From Actinoplanes utahensis (GTDB taxonomy: Bacteria > Actinomycetota > Actinomycetes > Mycobacteriales > Micromonosporaceae), in NCBI RefSeq assembly GCF_016862455.1, contig NZ_BOMZ01000065.1, positions 1 through 59,311 of the forward strand: 59,311 bases of DNA, written 5' to 3'. Both the position numbers and the translations under genes were made by a program. This document shows positions 16,729-25,289 of the stretch, piece after piece. A model generated the notes under the pieces. The model searched no databases. It saw only the letters and a list, made by a program, of their open reading frames with translations, and was not told the origin of the DNA. Within the stretch, counting starts at the first letter, position 1. Each line of letters opens with the position of its first letter.

Positions 16729-17151
16729 ATGTCTGTACGACGTATCGTCGTGTCTGCGACGCTCGCAACAGCAGCCCTGCTCGCCGGCACGGCGGCGCCC
16801 GCTCTCGCTGCTTACCCGGTCAGCGGCTTTCCGGCTCTCCGCAGCGCCTACGGCGGCGCGAACCTCACCGTTACCTGGTACGGCCGATCCATTGGCGTTG
16901 ACTACTCGATCAAGGACATCGGAGGCGACGGCTACGAAACCTGGCTGTGCGTGACAGGTACCAATAATCCTATTACGTTCTCCAACGAGAAATGCGTGAA
17001 GGCAAACAGTCAGGCGTATTCGGGCAGCTTCGATGTCAACCCGCCGTCATGGGTGCAACGAGGGTCGTTCATGGACGCCATCGCGACTCTTTACCGAGTC
17101 AAGGATGGGTACATGACGTTTCTTGCGTCGGCTCACCGTAGCCGCCCCTGA
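16729..17151 (+). CDS. Secreted protein of unknown function
   Basis: The ATG at 16729 has GGGGG six bases upstream, better than the ATG at 16723, and gives 140 residues. A Sec signal peptide (VRRIVVSATLATAALLAGTA, cleavage near APALA-AYPVS) precedes a mature domain of about 110 residues with two cysteines (WLCVTG, NEKCVKAN) likely to form a disulfide. Codon use is unusual for the window, with runs such as aataatcctattacg, suggesting recent acquisition. No family is recognised; the Gly/Tyr-rich beta character would suit a small secreted inhibitor or wall-binding protein. Confidence 0.7.
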   Translation: MSVRRIVVSATLATAALLAGTAAPALAAYPVSGFPALRSAYGGANLTVTWYGRSIGVDYSIKDIGGDGYETWLCVTGTNNPITFSNEKCVKANSQAYSGSFDVNPPSWVQRGSFMDAIATLYRVKDGYMTFLASAHRSRP

Positions 17152-17348
17152 CGATCCAGGACAGCGAAAGGACGGTGCGTTTCGCCGTGCCGCCCTTCGC
17201 CGTCTATCGCGGTTCTCCGCCCCGCGACTCGCCGCCCGGCTCGGCTGCGCAGGAACCTGACCGTCATTCTGGTGTAGCGGCGTGAGTCACGAACGGGACA
17301 GGGAGTCGACGTATTACCGGTCGACCTCCGCTGACGCGGTCCGAGAGG

Positions 17349-17774
17349 TCAGGGGTTCTGGGTGACGTCGCGGTGGACGACCTCGTAGATCTGTTGGACG
17401 GTGAGGCCGTGACGGTGGGCGATCGCCTCGACCGGATGTCCTTCGCCGTATTCCGCGACGATCGCGTCGACGTCGAGGTGACCGGGCGCCGGCCCGGGCC
17501 ATCCTGGCGGCGGCGCGGGGTAGGCCTGCGGCGGCGGGTACTGATAACCGGGTGGTGGCTGCGGCGGGGGGTGGGCCGTCGGAGGCTGGGGCTCGTAGTA
17601 GACAGGGGGCGCCGCGTAGTAGTCCGGCGGGGGCTGCACCGGGGGACCGATCTCGCTCTGCACCACCGCGTACACCTGGTCGACGGTGATCCCGTATCGC
17701 GCGGCGATCGCGCGCACGTCGTACCCCTTGCCGTAATCGGCGACGATCTGATCTTCCCAGCGCCCGGTGGTCAC
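17349..17774 (-). CDS. Protein with duplicated HTH-like modules around a Pro/Tyr-rich linker
   Basis: This 141-residue protein consists of two copies of a 34-residue helix-turn-helix-like module, residues 8-41 (DQIVADYGKGYDVRAIAARY...) and 103-136 (DAIVAEYGEGHPVEAIAHRH...), joined by about 58 residues made of Pro, Tyr, Gln and Gly. The modules resemble the sequence-reading helices of DUF433/resolvase-type HTH domains. The tethered pair could bind two DNA sites or two partners. The GTG start at 17774 has only a weak GGCGGA. The function is unknown. Confidence 0.72.
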   Translation of the reverse strand: MTTGRWEDQIVADYGKGYDVRAIAARYGITVDQVYAVVQSEIGPPVQPPPDYYAAPPVYYEPQPPTAHPPPQPPPGYQYPPPQAYPAPPPGWPGPAPGHLDVDAIVAEYGEGHPVEAIAHRHGLTVQQIYEVVHRDVTQNP

Positions 17775-17826
17775 TCCGCCAAGTTACCGTTCCGGCGCTC
17801 GCCTCACCCGGGCGGGAGCAGGGCGT

Positions 17827-18369
17827 TCAGCACCCGTGCCGTTGCGCCGCCGCGAACCATCCCTTCGGCACCGGTTCGCCGAGCGCCTGCCGGCGGGGGC
17901 CGAGCCGCTCCTGGATCCTGCCGGCGACGTCGTGCAGTCTCGCCAGGCCGGGTGGCGGTTCGACGGCCAGGGTGCGGATCAGCGTGCCGGCGATCTCCGC
18001 GGCCTCCCGCAGTGGCAGCGTGTGCAGCGTCCGGTGGTGGTCGAGGCGTTCGAGCAGCAGGGCGCCCACGTCCGGGTCGGCTTCCTCGAGTTCGGCCACG
18101 CCCCGTCCGTGCGAGGCCCGCAACGCCATGGCCTCCTGCGCGTTCGTCCGGTCCGGCCAGGCCACCCGCAGCACCAGCGGCCGGTCGTCCCGATGGGCGA
18201 GGACGACCAGGCTGAGCGGTCCGTGCAACGGTTCGGCGTCGTCGAGGCTCAGCCTCCACCGTTCCGCGAGCCGCCAGACCAGCGCGGGCAGCGCTGTGAC
18301 CCACTGCCGTCCCGCCGCGCCGTCGACCCGGATACGCCACGCGGCGAACGCCTCCGGCGCGGTGATCAC
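17827..18369 (-). pseudogene. C-terminally truncated aminoglycoside phosphotransferase (APH(6)/hydroxyurea kinase family)
   Basis: Translation from the GTG at 18369 (VITAPEAFAAW) gives 180 residues matching the N-terminal half of the APH_6_hur family: WVTALPALVWRLAERWRLSL, VLRVAWPDRTNAQEAMALRA, GVAELEEADPDVGALLLERL and PLREAAEIAGTLIRTL. Family members are about 280-300 residues and carry the catalytic HGDLH...N and DPKG motifs in the missing C-terminal part; the frame stops right after KGWFAAAQRHGC and none of the other frames continues it. The protein is therefore probably inactive as a kinase. The open frame upstream of 18369 is not needed. Confidence 0.72.
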
Positions 18370-18436
18370 AGCGTGGCCCTCATGCCCGCACGATACGGCC
18401 GGCCCGGCGCGGCTCTCAACGAACCGGGCTGACCGG

Positions 18437-18491
18437 ACGGTCCCGCGGTGCCGGGCCCAGGGATCGGCGCTGATCGTACGGTCCCGCGGTG
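18437..18491. repeat. 14-bp direct repeat upstream of the HEAT-repeat gene
   Basis: ACGGTCCCGCGGTG occurs at 18437-18450 and again at 18478-18491, four helical turns (41 bp) apart, between the truncated kinase and the HEAT-repeat gene. The even spacing would suit a regulator binding the same face of the helix. Confidence 0.5.
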
Positions 18492-18499
18492 TCGGCTCC

Positions 18500-18544
18500 G
18501 GGGGACATGGGGGTAGGGGGTAGGTGCGGGCGGGGGAGGAGGGG
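18500..18544 (+). other. G-quadruplex-forming tract before the HEAT-repeat gene
   Basis: The plus strand has runs GGGGG, GGGGG, GGGGG, GGG, GGGGG and GGGG within 45 bases, separated by loops of 1-7 nt, ending 6 nt before the GTG start at 18551. The 3' end (GGAGGAGGGG) also serves as a long Shine-Dalgarno sequence, so a folded quadruplex would hide the ribosome binding site. Confidence 0.6.
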
Positions 18545-18550
18545 ACTGCT

Positions 18551-20470
18551 GTGGGCGTACACAATGGTCGGGTGTGGGGTGATGATCTTGAAAGTGTCGA
18601 TTGGCGGCGGCTGGAGCACCACTACGGGACGGCCGAGGACGTCCCCGGCTGGCTGCGGGACTGCGCGAGTGACGACCCGGAGCGGGCGGCGACGGCGCTG
18701 TCCCAGTTCGACGTCGCGGTCTATCACCAGGGCGGCTGGATCTGCCCGGCGGCCGCGGCGGCGTTGCCGTTCCTCGTCGATCTCGCGTTCGGCGCCGTCC
18801 ACCGCAGGGCCGCCGTCGTCGTGCTGATCGGCGAGTTCGTCGACGAGGCCGCACGAGTCGAACCGGAGTGGGTCGACACGGCGTGGCCCGAGGCCCTGGA
18901 ACGGGCGGCGCCACGGCTGATCGCGCTGCTCGACGATCCCGATCCGGCGGTACGCCGGGAAGCGGCCCGGGTGGCCGGCACGGACGCGATGCGACGCCCC
19001 GAGATGGCGGCGGCGCTCCGGCGACGGTGGCGGGCCGAGGAGGACCGGGTCACCCGCTGGGACCTGATCAGCGCGTTCGGCCGGTTCGCCGACCCGGACA
19101 TCACCGCTCTGCTGCACGGACTCCTCGACGACCCGGACCCGCAGACCGGGCTGGCGGCGGTGCACGCTCTCGCCCGTACCGAACCGGATCTTCCCGCGAG
19201 CCGCGTGCCGCAACTGGTCGCCGCCTGCCGCGGCCCCGGCATCGCCGCCTGGAAGGACTCCGCCTGGTTCGGGACGTCGATCGTGGACCGCACCGGGCAG
19301 CTGCTGCACCACGACCGGGTCGCGGCGGCCGAGTTCGCGGTCGCGCTGGGCGACGGCGCCGGCATGCGCCAGGCCGCGGTCCTGCTCGCCCAGTGGCGGT
19401 CCGCCGCGGAGGCGTTGCACGGGTTTCTGATCGACCGGCTCGCCGACGAGGACGCCGAGACCCGGTTCCAGGCCGCGTACCTGCTGGCCTGCGTCCCGTC
19501 CCCGCACGCGGCCGACGCTCTCGCCGCGCTGATCGACGACACCGCGAACGCCGGCACCGGCGGCCACATCACCGTCAGTGACGCCGCGGTGTGGGCGCTG
19601 ACCCGTCTCGGTGACGCCCGTAGCGTGCAGCCGGTCCGGGAACGCCTGGCCGGGCCGCATCTCGGCTTTGCGTCGGCGGGTGAGTTCTTCTCGGCCACGC
19701 CCGGCTCTTGGCATGGCTTCTGGTTACCTGCTGTCGACGAGGCGCTGTCCCCGCTCACCGAGTACGCCGCCGCGCTGGTCCCCGCCGTGCGGGTCGGCGC
19801 CTCGCACGCCCTGTGCCGTCTGCTCGGCGCGTGGGGCGCCGCGTCCGCGCCGGCCGTGCCGCAGCTGGTCGCCCTGCTGGGTCACCGCCATCTGGAGGTG
19901 ACCGCGGCGACCGCGATCGGTGACATCGGACCGGCCGCCGCCGACGCCGCGGACGAGTTGCGGCGGCATGCGCCGATGCCCGCCGCCGCGTGGGCACATT
20001 GGCGGGTCACCGGTGACCCGTCGCTGGCGCTTCCCGCGCTGGCCCGGGCCGCGAGCGAGGAGGACCTGCGACGGCTCGGCGATCTCGGTCCGCTGGCGGC
20101 CGGCCACGCGGACCGGCTTCGCCGGCTCGCCCGATCGTTCGACCATGGTCTGGTACGGGCGGACGCCGCGTACACCCACTACCGTGTCACCGCCGATCCG
20201 GCCGTGGCGCTCGACGTGCTGACCGAGGTGGCCCGCCCGCTCGCCGACGGCGACTGCCGCCCCGAGACGATCACCGCGCTGGAGCGTCTGGCCGTGATCG
20301 GCGCCCTCACCGCACCCGTCGTCGCGATCGCCCGCGCGGTCCTGGACAGCCCGCGCCGACTGTCCTACTTCGGCGGCTGGAACGTCTTCCGCTCCGACGA
20401 ACGCCTCCGCGCCGCCGCCGCCACGGTGCTCGGAAACTCGATGGCCCGCCCCGCCGCGCCCGTGGAATGA
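18551..20470 (+). CDS. HEAT-repeat protein
   Basis: The GTG at 18551 follows a GGAGGAGGGG tract and gives 639 residues. The protein is almost entirely alpha-helical repeats of the HEAT/Armadillo type, for example LIALLDDPDPAVRREAARVA, ITALLHGLLDDPDPQTGLAA, LADEDAETRFQAAYLLACVP and QLVALLGHRHLEVTAATAIG. Such solenoids are protein-binding scaffolds; no catalytic domain is visible. No partner can be named from context. The stop codon overlaps the ATG of the following damaged gene (ATGA). Confidence 0.82.
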   Translation: MGVHNGRVWGDDLESVDWRRLEHHYGTAEDVPGWLRDCASDDPERAATALSQFDVAVYHQGGWICPAAAAALPFLVDLAFGAVHRRAAVVVLIGEFVDEAARVEPEWVDTAWPEALERAAPRLIALLDDPDPAVRREAARVAGTDAMRRPEMAAALRRRWRAEEDRVTRWDLISAFGRFADPDITALLHGLLDDPDPQTGLAAVHALARTEPDLPASRVPQLVAACRGPGIAAWKDSAWFGTSIVDRTGQLLHHDRVAAAEFAVALGDGAGMRQAAVLLAQWRSAAEALHGFLIDRLADEDAETRFQAAYLLACVPSPHAADALAALIDDTANAGTGGHITVSDAAVWALTRLGDARSVQPVRERLAGPHLGFASAGEFFSATPGSWHGFWLPAVDEALSPLTEYAAALVPAVRVGASHALCRLLGAWGAASAPAVPQLVALLGHRHLEVTAATAIGDIGPAAADAADELRRHAPMPAAAWAHWRVTGDPSLALPALARAASEEDLRRLGDLGPLAAGHADRLRRLARSFDHGLVRADAAYTHYRVTADPAVALDVLTEVARPLADGDCRPETITALERLAVIGALTAPVVAIARAVLDSPRRLSYFGGWNVFRSDERLRAAAATVLGNSMARPAAPVE

Positions 20471-20949
20471 CCTGCCCCGGGTCGCCAGCTCAATCGGCAG
20501 AGCATCCGCAGGTAGCACGTTCGCCCACCGCCACCGTGGCCGTTGCCGCGATCGGGACTACCGCCCTGGTGGTGATGCTGCTGATCGCTGGGAATGCGGA
20601 ACCGGCGGAACAGGAAAAGCTGCAGATCGAGGCCTTGAAGTACGGGCTGGGGTGCTTCGCCGCCGCTGGCGCGGCCGCCGCACTGCTACTGGCTGTCCGC
20701 CGCCAACTGCTCGCCGAAACCGTCCATGACCTGTCCGAACGCAACCACCGGATCGCGCTGCAGGCACAGGCCCACACCGAAACCGACGCCGCCGTCCGCT
20801 TGGGTGGCCTTTACCGGCCGGGTGACCTGTATCCCCGCGGGCGGGGAACTGTTCGGCGAACTCGCCGCCGGGGTCCGGCCGCGCAAGCTGCCCGACGACG
20901 GGGCCGAGTGGCGGATGCGCCCGACCGACTTCGCCGATCGCGGCGATGA
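20467..20949 (+). pseudogene. Damaged membrane protein, pentapeptide-repeat-protein-like N-terminus
   Basis: The first 110 residues contain two membrane helices (TVAVAAIGTTALVVMLLIAG and GLGCFAAAGAAAALLLAVRR), then LSERNHRIALQAQAHTETDA and AVRLGGLY. This is the order seen at the N-terminus of actinobacterial membrane pentapeptide-repeat proteins, where VRLGGIYALERIA normally follows. Here the frame degenerates into Arg/Gly-rich sequence immediately after VRLGGLY. The ATG overlaps the HEAT-repeat stop (ATGA). I read this as a gene remnant. Confidence 0.5.
20479..20509 (+). other. tRNA-like 5' fragment
   Basis: Bases 20487-20504 (cagctcaatcggcagagc) reproduce a tRNA D-arm with flanking positions, and gggtcgc before it could be an acceptor 5' strand. 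No matching anticodon arm, T-arm or 3' strand follows, so it is not a functional tRNA. It may be a remnant left by an integrated element or a chance match. Confidence 0.3.
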
Positions 20950-21040
20950 GTGGGCACGGGTCTGCTACGCCCTGGCCCTGCTGGCCGAGCTGTACCGGGC
21001 GACAAACGGGACACTCCGAGTAGAGGGGCGATCACCTTGA
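20820..21040 (+). pseudogene. C-terminal gene remnant
   Basis: In the +1-shifted frame a protein-like stretch appears: GELFGELAAGVRPRKLPDDG, then RMRPTDFADRGDEWARVCYA and LALLAELYRATNG to a stop at 21040. It looks like the end of a real protein without a start of its own, and could be the tail of the preceding broken gene or of a different one. No family is recognised. Confidence 0.4.
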
Positions 21041-21254
21041 CGCTGGCCTTCGGCTGGACGAGCAGCGTGATCGCGTGGTCCACCTGTTACGGAGTCATAG
21101 CCGACGGAGACGCTGGTAGGGAGAGGGATGCCAAGGTGAGTACTGACGGCGCTAAGCGCGTGGTGGTTCATGCCGAACAGACCCACGGAAGACCCTGACG
21201 CCGGACCTTCGGGCCCGCTCGGAGAGCCCCGGTGCCTGCAGCGAAGGAAGCTCG

Positions 21255-22883
21255 ATGACGACCACAGCTCTCCCTGTTGCCGCGCCTGCCTCGCAACGGC
21301 GGGGTCTCGCCGATCTCAGTGTGAAGGTCAAGATTGTCGCCGCGGTAGGACTTGCGGTAGCGGCAACGATCGTTGTCGGGATGGTCGGATTGAGCGCGTT
21401 GAGCAGCACCAGTAACTCCGCGCAACTGATCTACAAGAGCAACGTGGCCAGCATCAAGGCCGTCGGCGAGTTGGAGACGGTGATCCAGCAGGCTCGGTTG
21501 GACGCGGCCAACCAGGCGATCTCGCAAGATGCGGCCACCATCGCGAAGTACGCCGACGCCTTTGACGCGGACGAGCAGGCGTTCGATGCCGCGATGGCGG
21601 CTTACCGCGGGAGCATGCCGGCCGGTGACCCGGTGGTGATCGACGCGGTGCAGGCGAACTGGGACGCCTACGTCAAGCTCGTTCACGACAAGCTCTTCAA
21701 GCTGGGTGCGGCCAACGACATGGCCGGGTGGCAGAAGGTCAGAGACACCGAAGCAGCACCGATCCTGGCCGCGATCAAGGAAGCCACCGACACCCTCGAC
21801 GAGACCGAGGTAGCGGACGCGGCCAAGAACGCCGCCTCAGCCGCGTCCGTCCACGACTCCGGGCAACGTACCTCGATCATCGCGATGATCGTGGGGAGCC
21901 TGCTCGCACTGGCGCTGGGCTACTGGGTGGCGCAGATGATCGTCCGGGCGCTGACCAGCGTCAAGACCGTCTGCGTCAGCCTGGCTGACGGCGATCTGAC
22001 CCGCACCACCGGACTGCACACCCGCGACGAGCCGGGCCAGATGGGCGAGGCCCTGGACAAGGCCATCGGCCGGCTGCGGCGCACCGTCGCCACGATCAAC
22101 GACTCGGCTACCTCCCTGGCTGCCGCCTCCGAGGAGCTCTCCGCCACCACCGGCCAGATCGCCGCCTCCGCGGAAGAGACGTCCGTGCAGGCGCAGGCGG
22201 TGTCGACTGCTACCGAGGAGATCTCCCGCAGCGTCGACAGCGTCTCGGCCGGCAGCGAGGAGATGGGTGCCGCGATCCGGGAGATCTCCGTCAACGCCAG
22301 CGAGGCCGCCCAGGTCGCCAGTCAGGCCGTCACGGTCACCGCCGCCACCTCGGAGACGATGGCGAAGCTCGGCCAGTCGTCGGCGGAGATCGGCAACGTC
22401 GTCAAAGCCATCACCGCGATCGCCGAGCAGACGAACCTGCTCGCCCTCAACGCCACCATCGAAGCCGCCCGGGCCGGCGAACTCGGCAAGGGCTTCGCCG
22501 TCGTCGCCTCCGAGGTCAAAGACCTCGCCCAGGAGACCGCCCGGGCCACCGAGGACATCTCCCGACGCGTCGAGATCATCCAGAACGACACCACCGGCGC
22601 CGTCGCCGCGATCGAGGAGATCACCCACGTGATCGCCAGGATCAGCGACTTCCAGACCACCATCGCCTCGGCTGTCGAGGAGCAGACCGCGACCACCGGC
22701 GAGATGAACCGCAGCGTCAGCGAAGCAGCGAGCGGCACCGGCGAGATCGCCCAGAACATCACCGGCGTCGCGGAAGCGGCCCGCCTGACCAGCGCAGGCG
22801 TCACACAGGCACAACACGCCACCACCGAACTCGCCCGCATGTCCACCGAGCTCAACGCCCTGGTCACCCAATTCCGTTACTGA
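21255..22883 (+). CDS. Methyl-accepting chemotaxis protein
   Basis: This 542-residue receptor begins with a membrane helix (VKIVAAVGLAVAATIVVGMVGL), a periplasmic-type four-helix-bundle sensor of about 150 residues, a second helix (SIIAMIVGSLLALALGYWVA), a HAMP domain (ALTSVKTVCVSLADGDLTRTT) and the cytoplasmic signalling coiled coil. The highly conserved tip AITAIAEQTNLLALNATIEA and ARAGELGKGFAVVASEVKDL is intact. GAAGGAAG precedes the ATG. It signals through CheA/CheW encoded elsewhere. The ligand is unknown. It pairs with a second receptor at 26.8 kb across a decayed region. Confidence 0.93.
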   Translation: MTTTALPVAAPASQRRGLADLSVKVKIVAAVGLAVAATIVVGMVGLSALSSTSNSAQLIYKSNVASIKAVGELETVIQQARLDAANQAISQDAATIAKYADAFDADEQAFDAAMAAYRGSMPAGDPVVIDAVQANWDAYVKLVHDKLFKLGAANDMAGWQKVRDTEAAPILAAIKEATDTLDETEVADAAKNAASAASVHDSGQRTSIIAMIVGSLLALALGYWVAQMIVRALTSVKTVCVSLADGDLTRTTGLHTRDEPGQMGEALDKAIGRLRRTVATINDSATSLAAASEELSATTGQIAASAEETSVQAQAVSTATEEISRSVDSVSAGSEEMGAAIREISVNASEAAQVASQAVTVTAATSETMAKLGQSSAEIGNVVKAITAIAEQTNLLALNATIEAARAGELGKGFAVVASEVKDLAQETARATEDISRRVEIIQNDTTGAVAAIEEITHVIARISDFQTTIASAVEEQTATTGEMNRSVSEAASGTGEIAQNITGVAEAARLTSAGVTQAQHATTELARMSTELNALVTQFRY

Positions 22884-22932
22884 CCGCAGCAGCCGATCTG
22901 GTTGCCGTCCCCCAGGATCGATCCGGCCAGCC

Positions 22933-23181
22933 ATGCCCTCACAACCCGGCGACTACGACCGTCAAGACCTCGTCAACGACCTGCTCGCTGCCACCCTGCA
23001 CGCCCGCGCCACCATCACAACCGTGCTGCACGCTGCGGCCGTCAGCCGCGCTGCCCAGCCTCAAGCCGCAGCCGACCTCACCGACGCGGCGGCCTTCCTC
23101 GCCCGTATCCACGACAACCTGCTCCGCGCAGCCGGCCCCGGTGAGACGACCGGTCCGAACAGACACGAACCCCCCGGTTGA
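22933..23181 (+). CDS. Small helical protein downstream of the chemotaxis receptor
   Basis: This 82-residue protein (MPSQPGDYDRQDLVNDLLAA...) is predicted helical with a polar Pro/Gly tail. It starts 49 bp after the receptor stop, without a clear Shine-Dalgarno sequence, and may be read from the same transcript. No homologous family is recognised. Composition is gene-like but the call is uncertain. Confidence 0.45.
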   Translation: MPSQPGDYDRQDLVNDLLAATLHARATITTVLHAAAVSRAAQPQAAADLTDAAAFLARIHDNLLRAAGPGETTGPNRHEPPG

Positions 23182-24008
23182 GAACGCAACACGGAGAACT
23201 AAACGGCCGTCCGGGTAGCAGTGACCTTTCTGTCGAGAAAATCGCTCAGCGGTATTCCGACATGATCTGTGCCCGGCGCCGGAGGGATGCCGGTTGACAG
23301 CGGGACGGCAAGGCCTTCTCCCGGTTTGTGCTGGCGGCCTGCAGGTCAGGCGGGCCGGGGTCGCCGGTGCATCAAAGCGTCGGGTACGGCGTCCCGCAGC
23401 TCCGAAGGCTGGAACGGCTTGCGCGGTTCCGGCGACGTTACAGTCATCGCCAGGCCAGCGCAGCCGCTGTGGTCCGTACGCCAATTGTCATGATCGAAAT
23501 CTCTCAAACCATCCCGTAGAAGATGATCGACTCCTCTCATCGCCACCTGGGCGGAGACAAAATTCGCCGGTGGCCATGGCGACCGGGTATCCCTACCACG
23601 ACGGCGCACACCCGTCGGTCCCCTGCGGTCGACGCGATGGCTGTTGATCCGCCCTGGCGCCCGTGGCGAGGGCAGGCAGACACGCCCAGCGAAAGCGAAC
23701 AGGCACCCTGACCCCTCTTCAGGGTGATGAGGCACCTGACCGGAAAGGACTACCGTAGATTGTGAATGCGGTGGCTGAGCCGCTGTTCCTGCTGCCCCGG
23801 ACCCCGGTAGCGCATGTTCCGATTCCGCGCCAGATCCGTCTTGGGGTGCAGTTGTGAGTTCCTCTTCTTCCGCTGTCGTATCCGCTGTGGCCGTCACATC
23901 GTTGCCAACTGCCGGTATCCGGCACTTGCAGGACCCGCTCGCATCTCCGGCCCGTCACGGTCGCCGTCCTGAGGACGTTCGAGTCCACATGTCGGCACGG
24001 CGTGGCCG
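23182..24008. other. Gene-poor decayed region
   Basis: These 827 bp hold no intact gene. GC content drops locally (for example around 23220-23260 and 23480-23560). A short minus-strand receiver-domain tail is at 23346-23450. A longer minus-strand frame through this stretch (to 23897) is interrupted in character: only its end resembles a known protein. I see no other recognisable element. Confidence 0.5.
23346..23450 (-). pseudogene. Remnant of a CheY-like response regulator (C-terminus)
   Basis: The minus strand ends with SPEPRKPFQPSELRDAVPDA before a stop. KPFxPxEL followed by a V-x-x-AL helix is the last beta-alpha unit of receiver domains, in which the invariant Lys precedes PF. Nothing upstream restores the phospho-acceptor Asp region, so only the tail is left. 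Confidence 0.45.
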
Positions 24009-24440
24009 ATGACACCCGTGCGGAGGCTTTCCGTACCGCCACGCCGCTCGCGCGTCACGGGGTCACATGTGGCGGTGTGCCCCTCGGTCGATATCGGCGG
24101 CCCGGCCGCGGCAACGGTCGAGATCGCGGTCCACGGATCGTGGTCACACACCCTCGGCCTGGACGTGTCCGCAGCGCTGCGTGACGCTTTCGCCGGACGG
24201 CCCGGCGCCATCATCGTCGACCTGCACGGCCTGTCCGACGATGAGGCGTCCAGCCTGCCGTTGTGGTTGGCGGCCCGGCGCGCCGCAGCCGTCATCAGGC
24301 CACCGGTTCAGCTCCTGCTGTGCTTGCCCACGGCGACAGTGCTGCAGCAGCGGCTGCAATACATCGGCGCACAACGGCTGCCGATGTACGCCACGATGTC
24401 CGAAGCCCGTACCGCGGTGGCACACGCACGAATCACCTGA
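24009..24440 (+). CDS. STAS-domain protein (anti-sigma-factor-antagonist-like)
   Basis: This 143-residue protein has the STAS pattern: ATVEIAVHGSWSHTLGLDVS (first strand), then AIIVDLHGLSDDEASSLPLW, where the family's DL-x-x-x-x-x-x-DSS/T loop appears as DLHGLSDDEASS, and VQLLLCLPTATVLQQRLQYI. The serine that anti-sigma kinases phosphorylate may be one of the SS pair. The N-terminal 25 residues are Arg-rich and the true start may be further inside. It sits among damaged signalling genes and may be the only intact regulator of that group. Confidence 0.62.
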   Translation: MTPVRRLSVPPRRSRVTGSHVAVCPSVDIGGPAAATVEIAVHGSWSHTLGLDVSAALRDAFAGRPGAIIVDLHGLSDDEASSLPLWLAARRAAAVIRPPVQLLLCLPTATVLQQRLQYIGAQRLPMYATMSEARTAVAHARIT

Positions 24441-24533
24441 ACGCGCCGCCCAGGCCCGGCACCCGGAGGCCGCGACAGTTCCCACTCCCCCGAACGGAGC
24501 GGACCGGGCCGGTGAGATCACCTCCCCTCCCCG

Positions 24534-25012
24534 GTGACCCGGCTGCGTGCCGACGGTGGCACCGCGGCGCTCAGTGGTCGCTGCCACGAACGGATTCCGT
24601 CGGTCTCCGGAGTCGGCCTGACAGTCTTCGCCTCGTCCACCAGACGCTTCGTGCTGGGCACCTCCGGACGGCTCATCGATCAGGTCGAGGATCTGCAGAT
24701 CCGTCTCGACCAGGGCCCGTGCATGACGGCGTACACGAGCAGGGGACCGGTGCTGGTGAGGTACCTCGCCGACGCCGAACCCGCCGCGCATGCCCCCGGT
24801 TCACGGACGAGGCCCTACGGGCCGGCGTCGCAGCGGTGTTCGCCTTCCCCATGTACGCCGGGGCGCAGGCCGTAGCCGTGCTGGACCACCAGTGCGGCCA
24901 GCGTCAGCGCCGAACGGCCCGAACCCTCCCCACCTCACCCTGTTGGCCGCTGGTGCTGTCAGAAGCCGGCGCGGACAACACGTCGCAGGAGGCGCTGGTC
25001 AGAGGCGAGTAG
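24534..25012 (+). pseudogene. Frameshifted GAF-domain protein
   Basis: Frame 1 encodes GVGLTVFASSTRRFVLGTSG and QIRLDQGPCMTAYTSRGPVL, typical of the GAF domain of GAF-ANTAR proteins (GEGPC-x-x-AY...PVLV). After LADAEPA the matching sequence continues in another frame (PRFTDEALRAGVAAVFAFPM, YAGAQAVAVLDHQ), so a single-base shift occurred between about 24780 and 24799. Beyond that the match decays and no ANTAR domain is found. A sequencing error cannot be excluded for the single shift, but the lost 3' end argues for a pseudogene. Confidence 0.62.
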
Positions 25013-25289
25013 GCGACGCGTAGCGGTGCCACGAACGGGGTTCGCGCGGGCCGGCCGGGTCGCCGCCGGCCCCGAGGGAAGGCCCGCCTCCGCGCCTGCT
25101 GCTCCCCGCGCAACGGTTATCACGCTGTCATGGTGGTGGTCGTAGGAGCGCGGCCACCACCGCGTTCGCTATCGCGGGGATCATGGTCAGTTCAGGCCGA
25201 TCGCTGGTCCGGGACGGGCAAGGTCGACAGTGCCCGGCACGCCGGCGGGCAGACAGGGCGTCGGACTGGGCCCGCGAACCGCGTAGGAG

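Noticed and set aside
17152..17348. Hairpin-like sequence after the secreted protein gene
   Set aside because: The stem (around cgaaagg and cccttcg) is imperfect and lacks a U-tract, so it is not called as a terminator.
21041..21254. Possible riboswitch before the first chemotaxis receptor
   Set aside because: The leader has short inverted repeats but I could not match the conserved core of the cyclic di-GMP or other known riboswitch classes.
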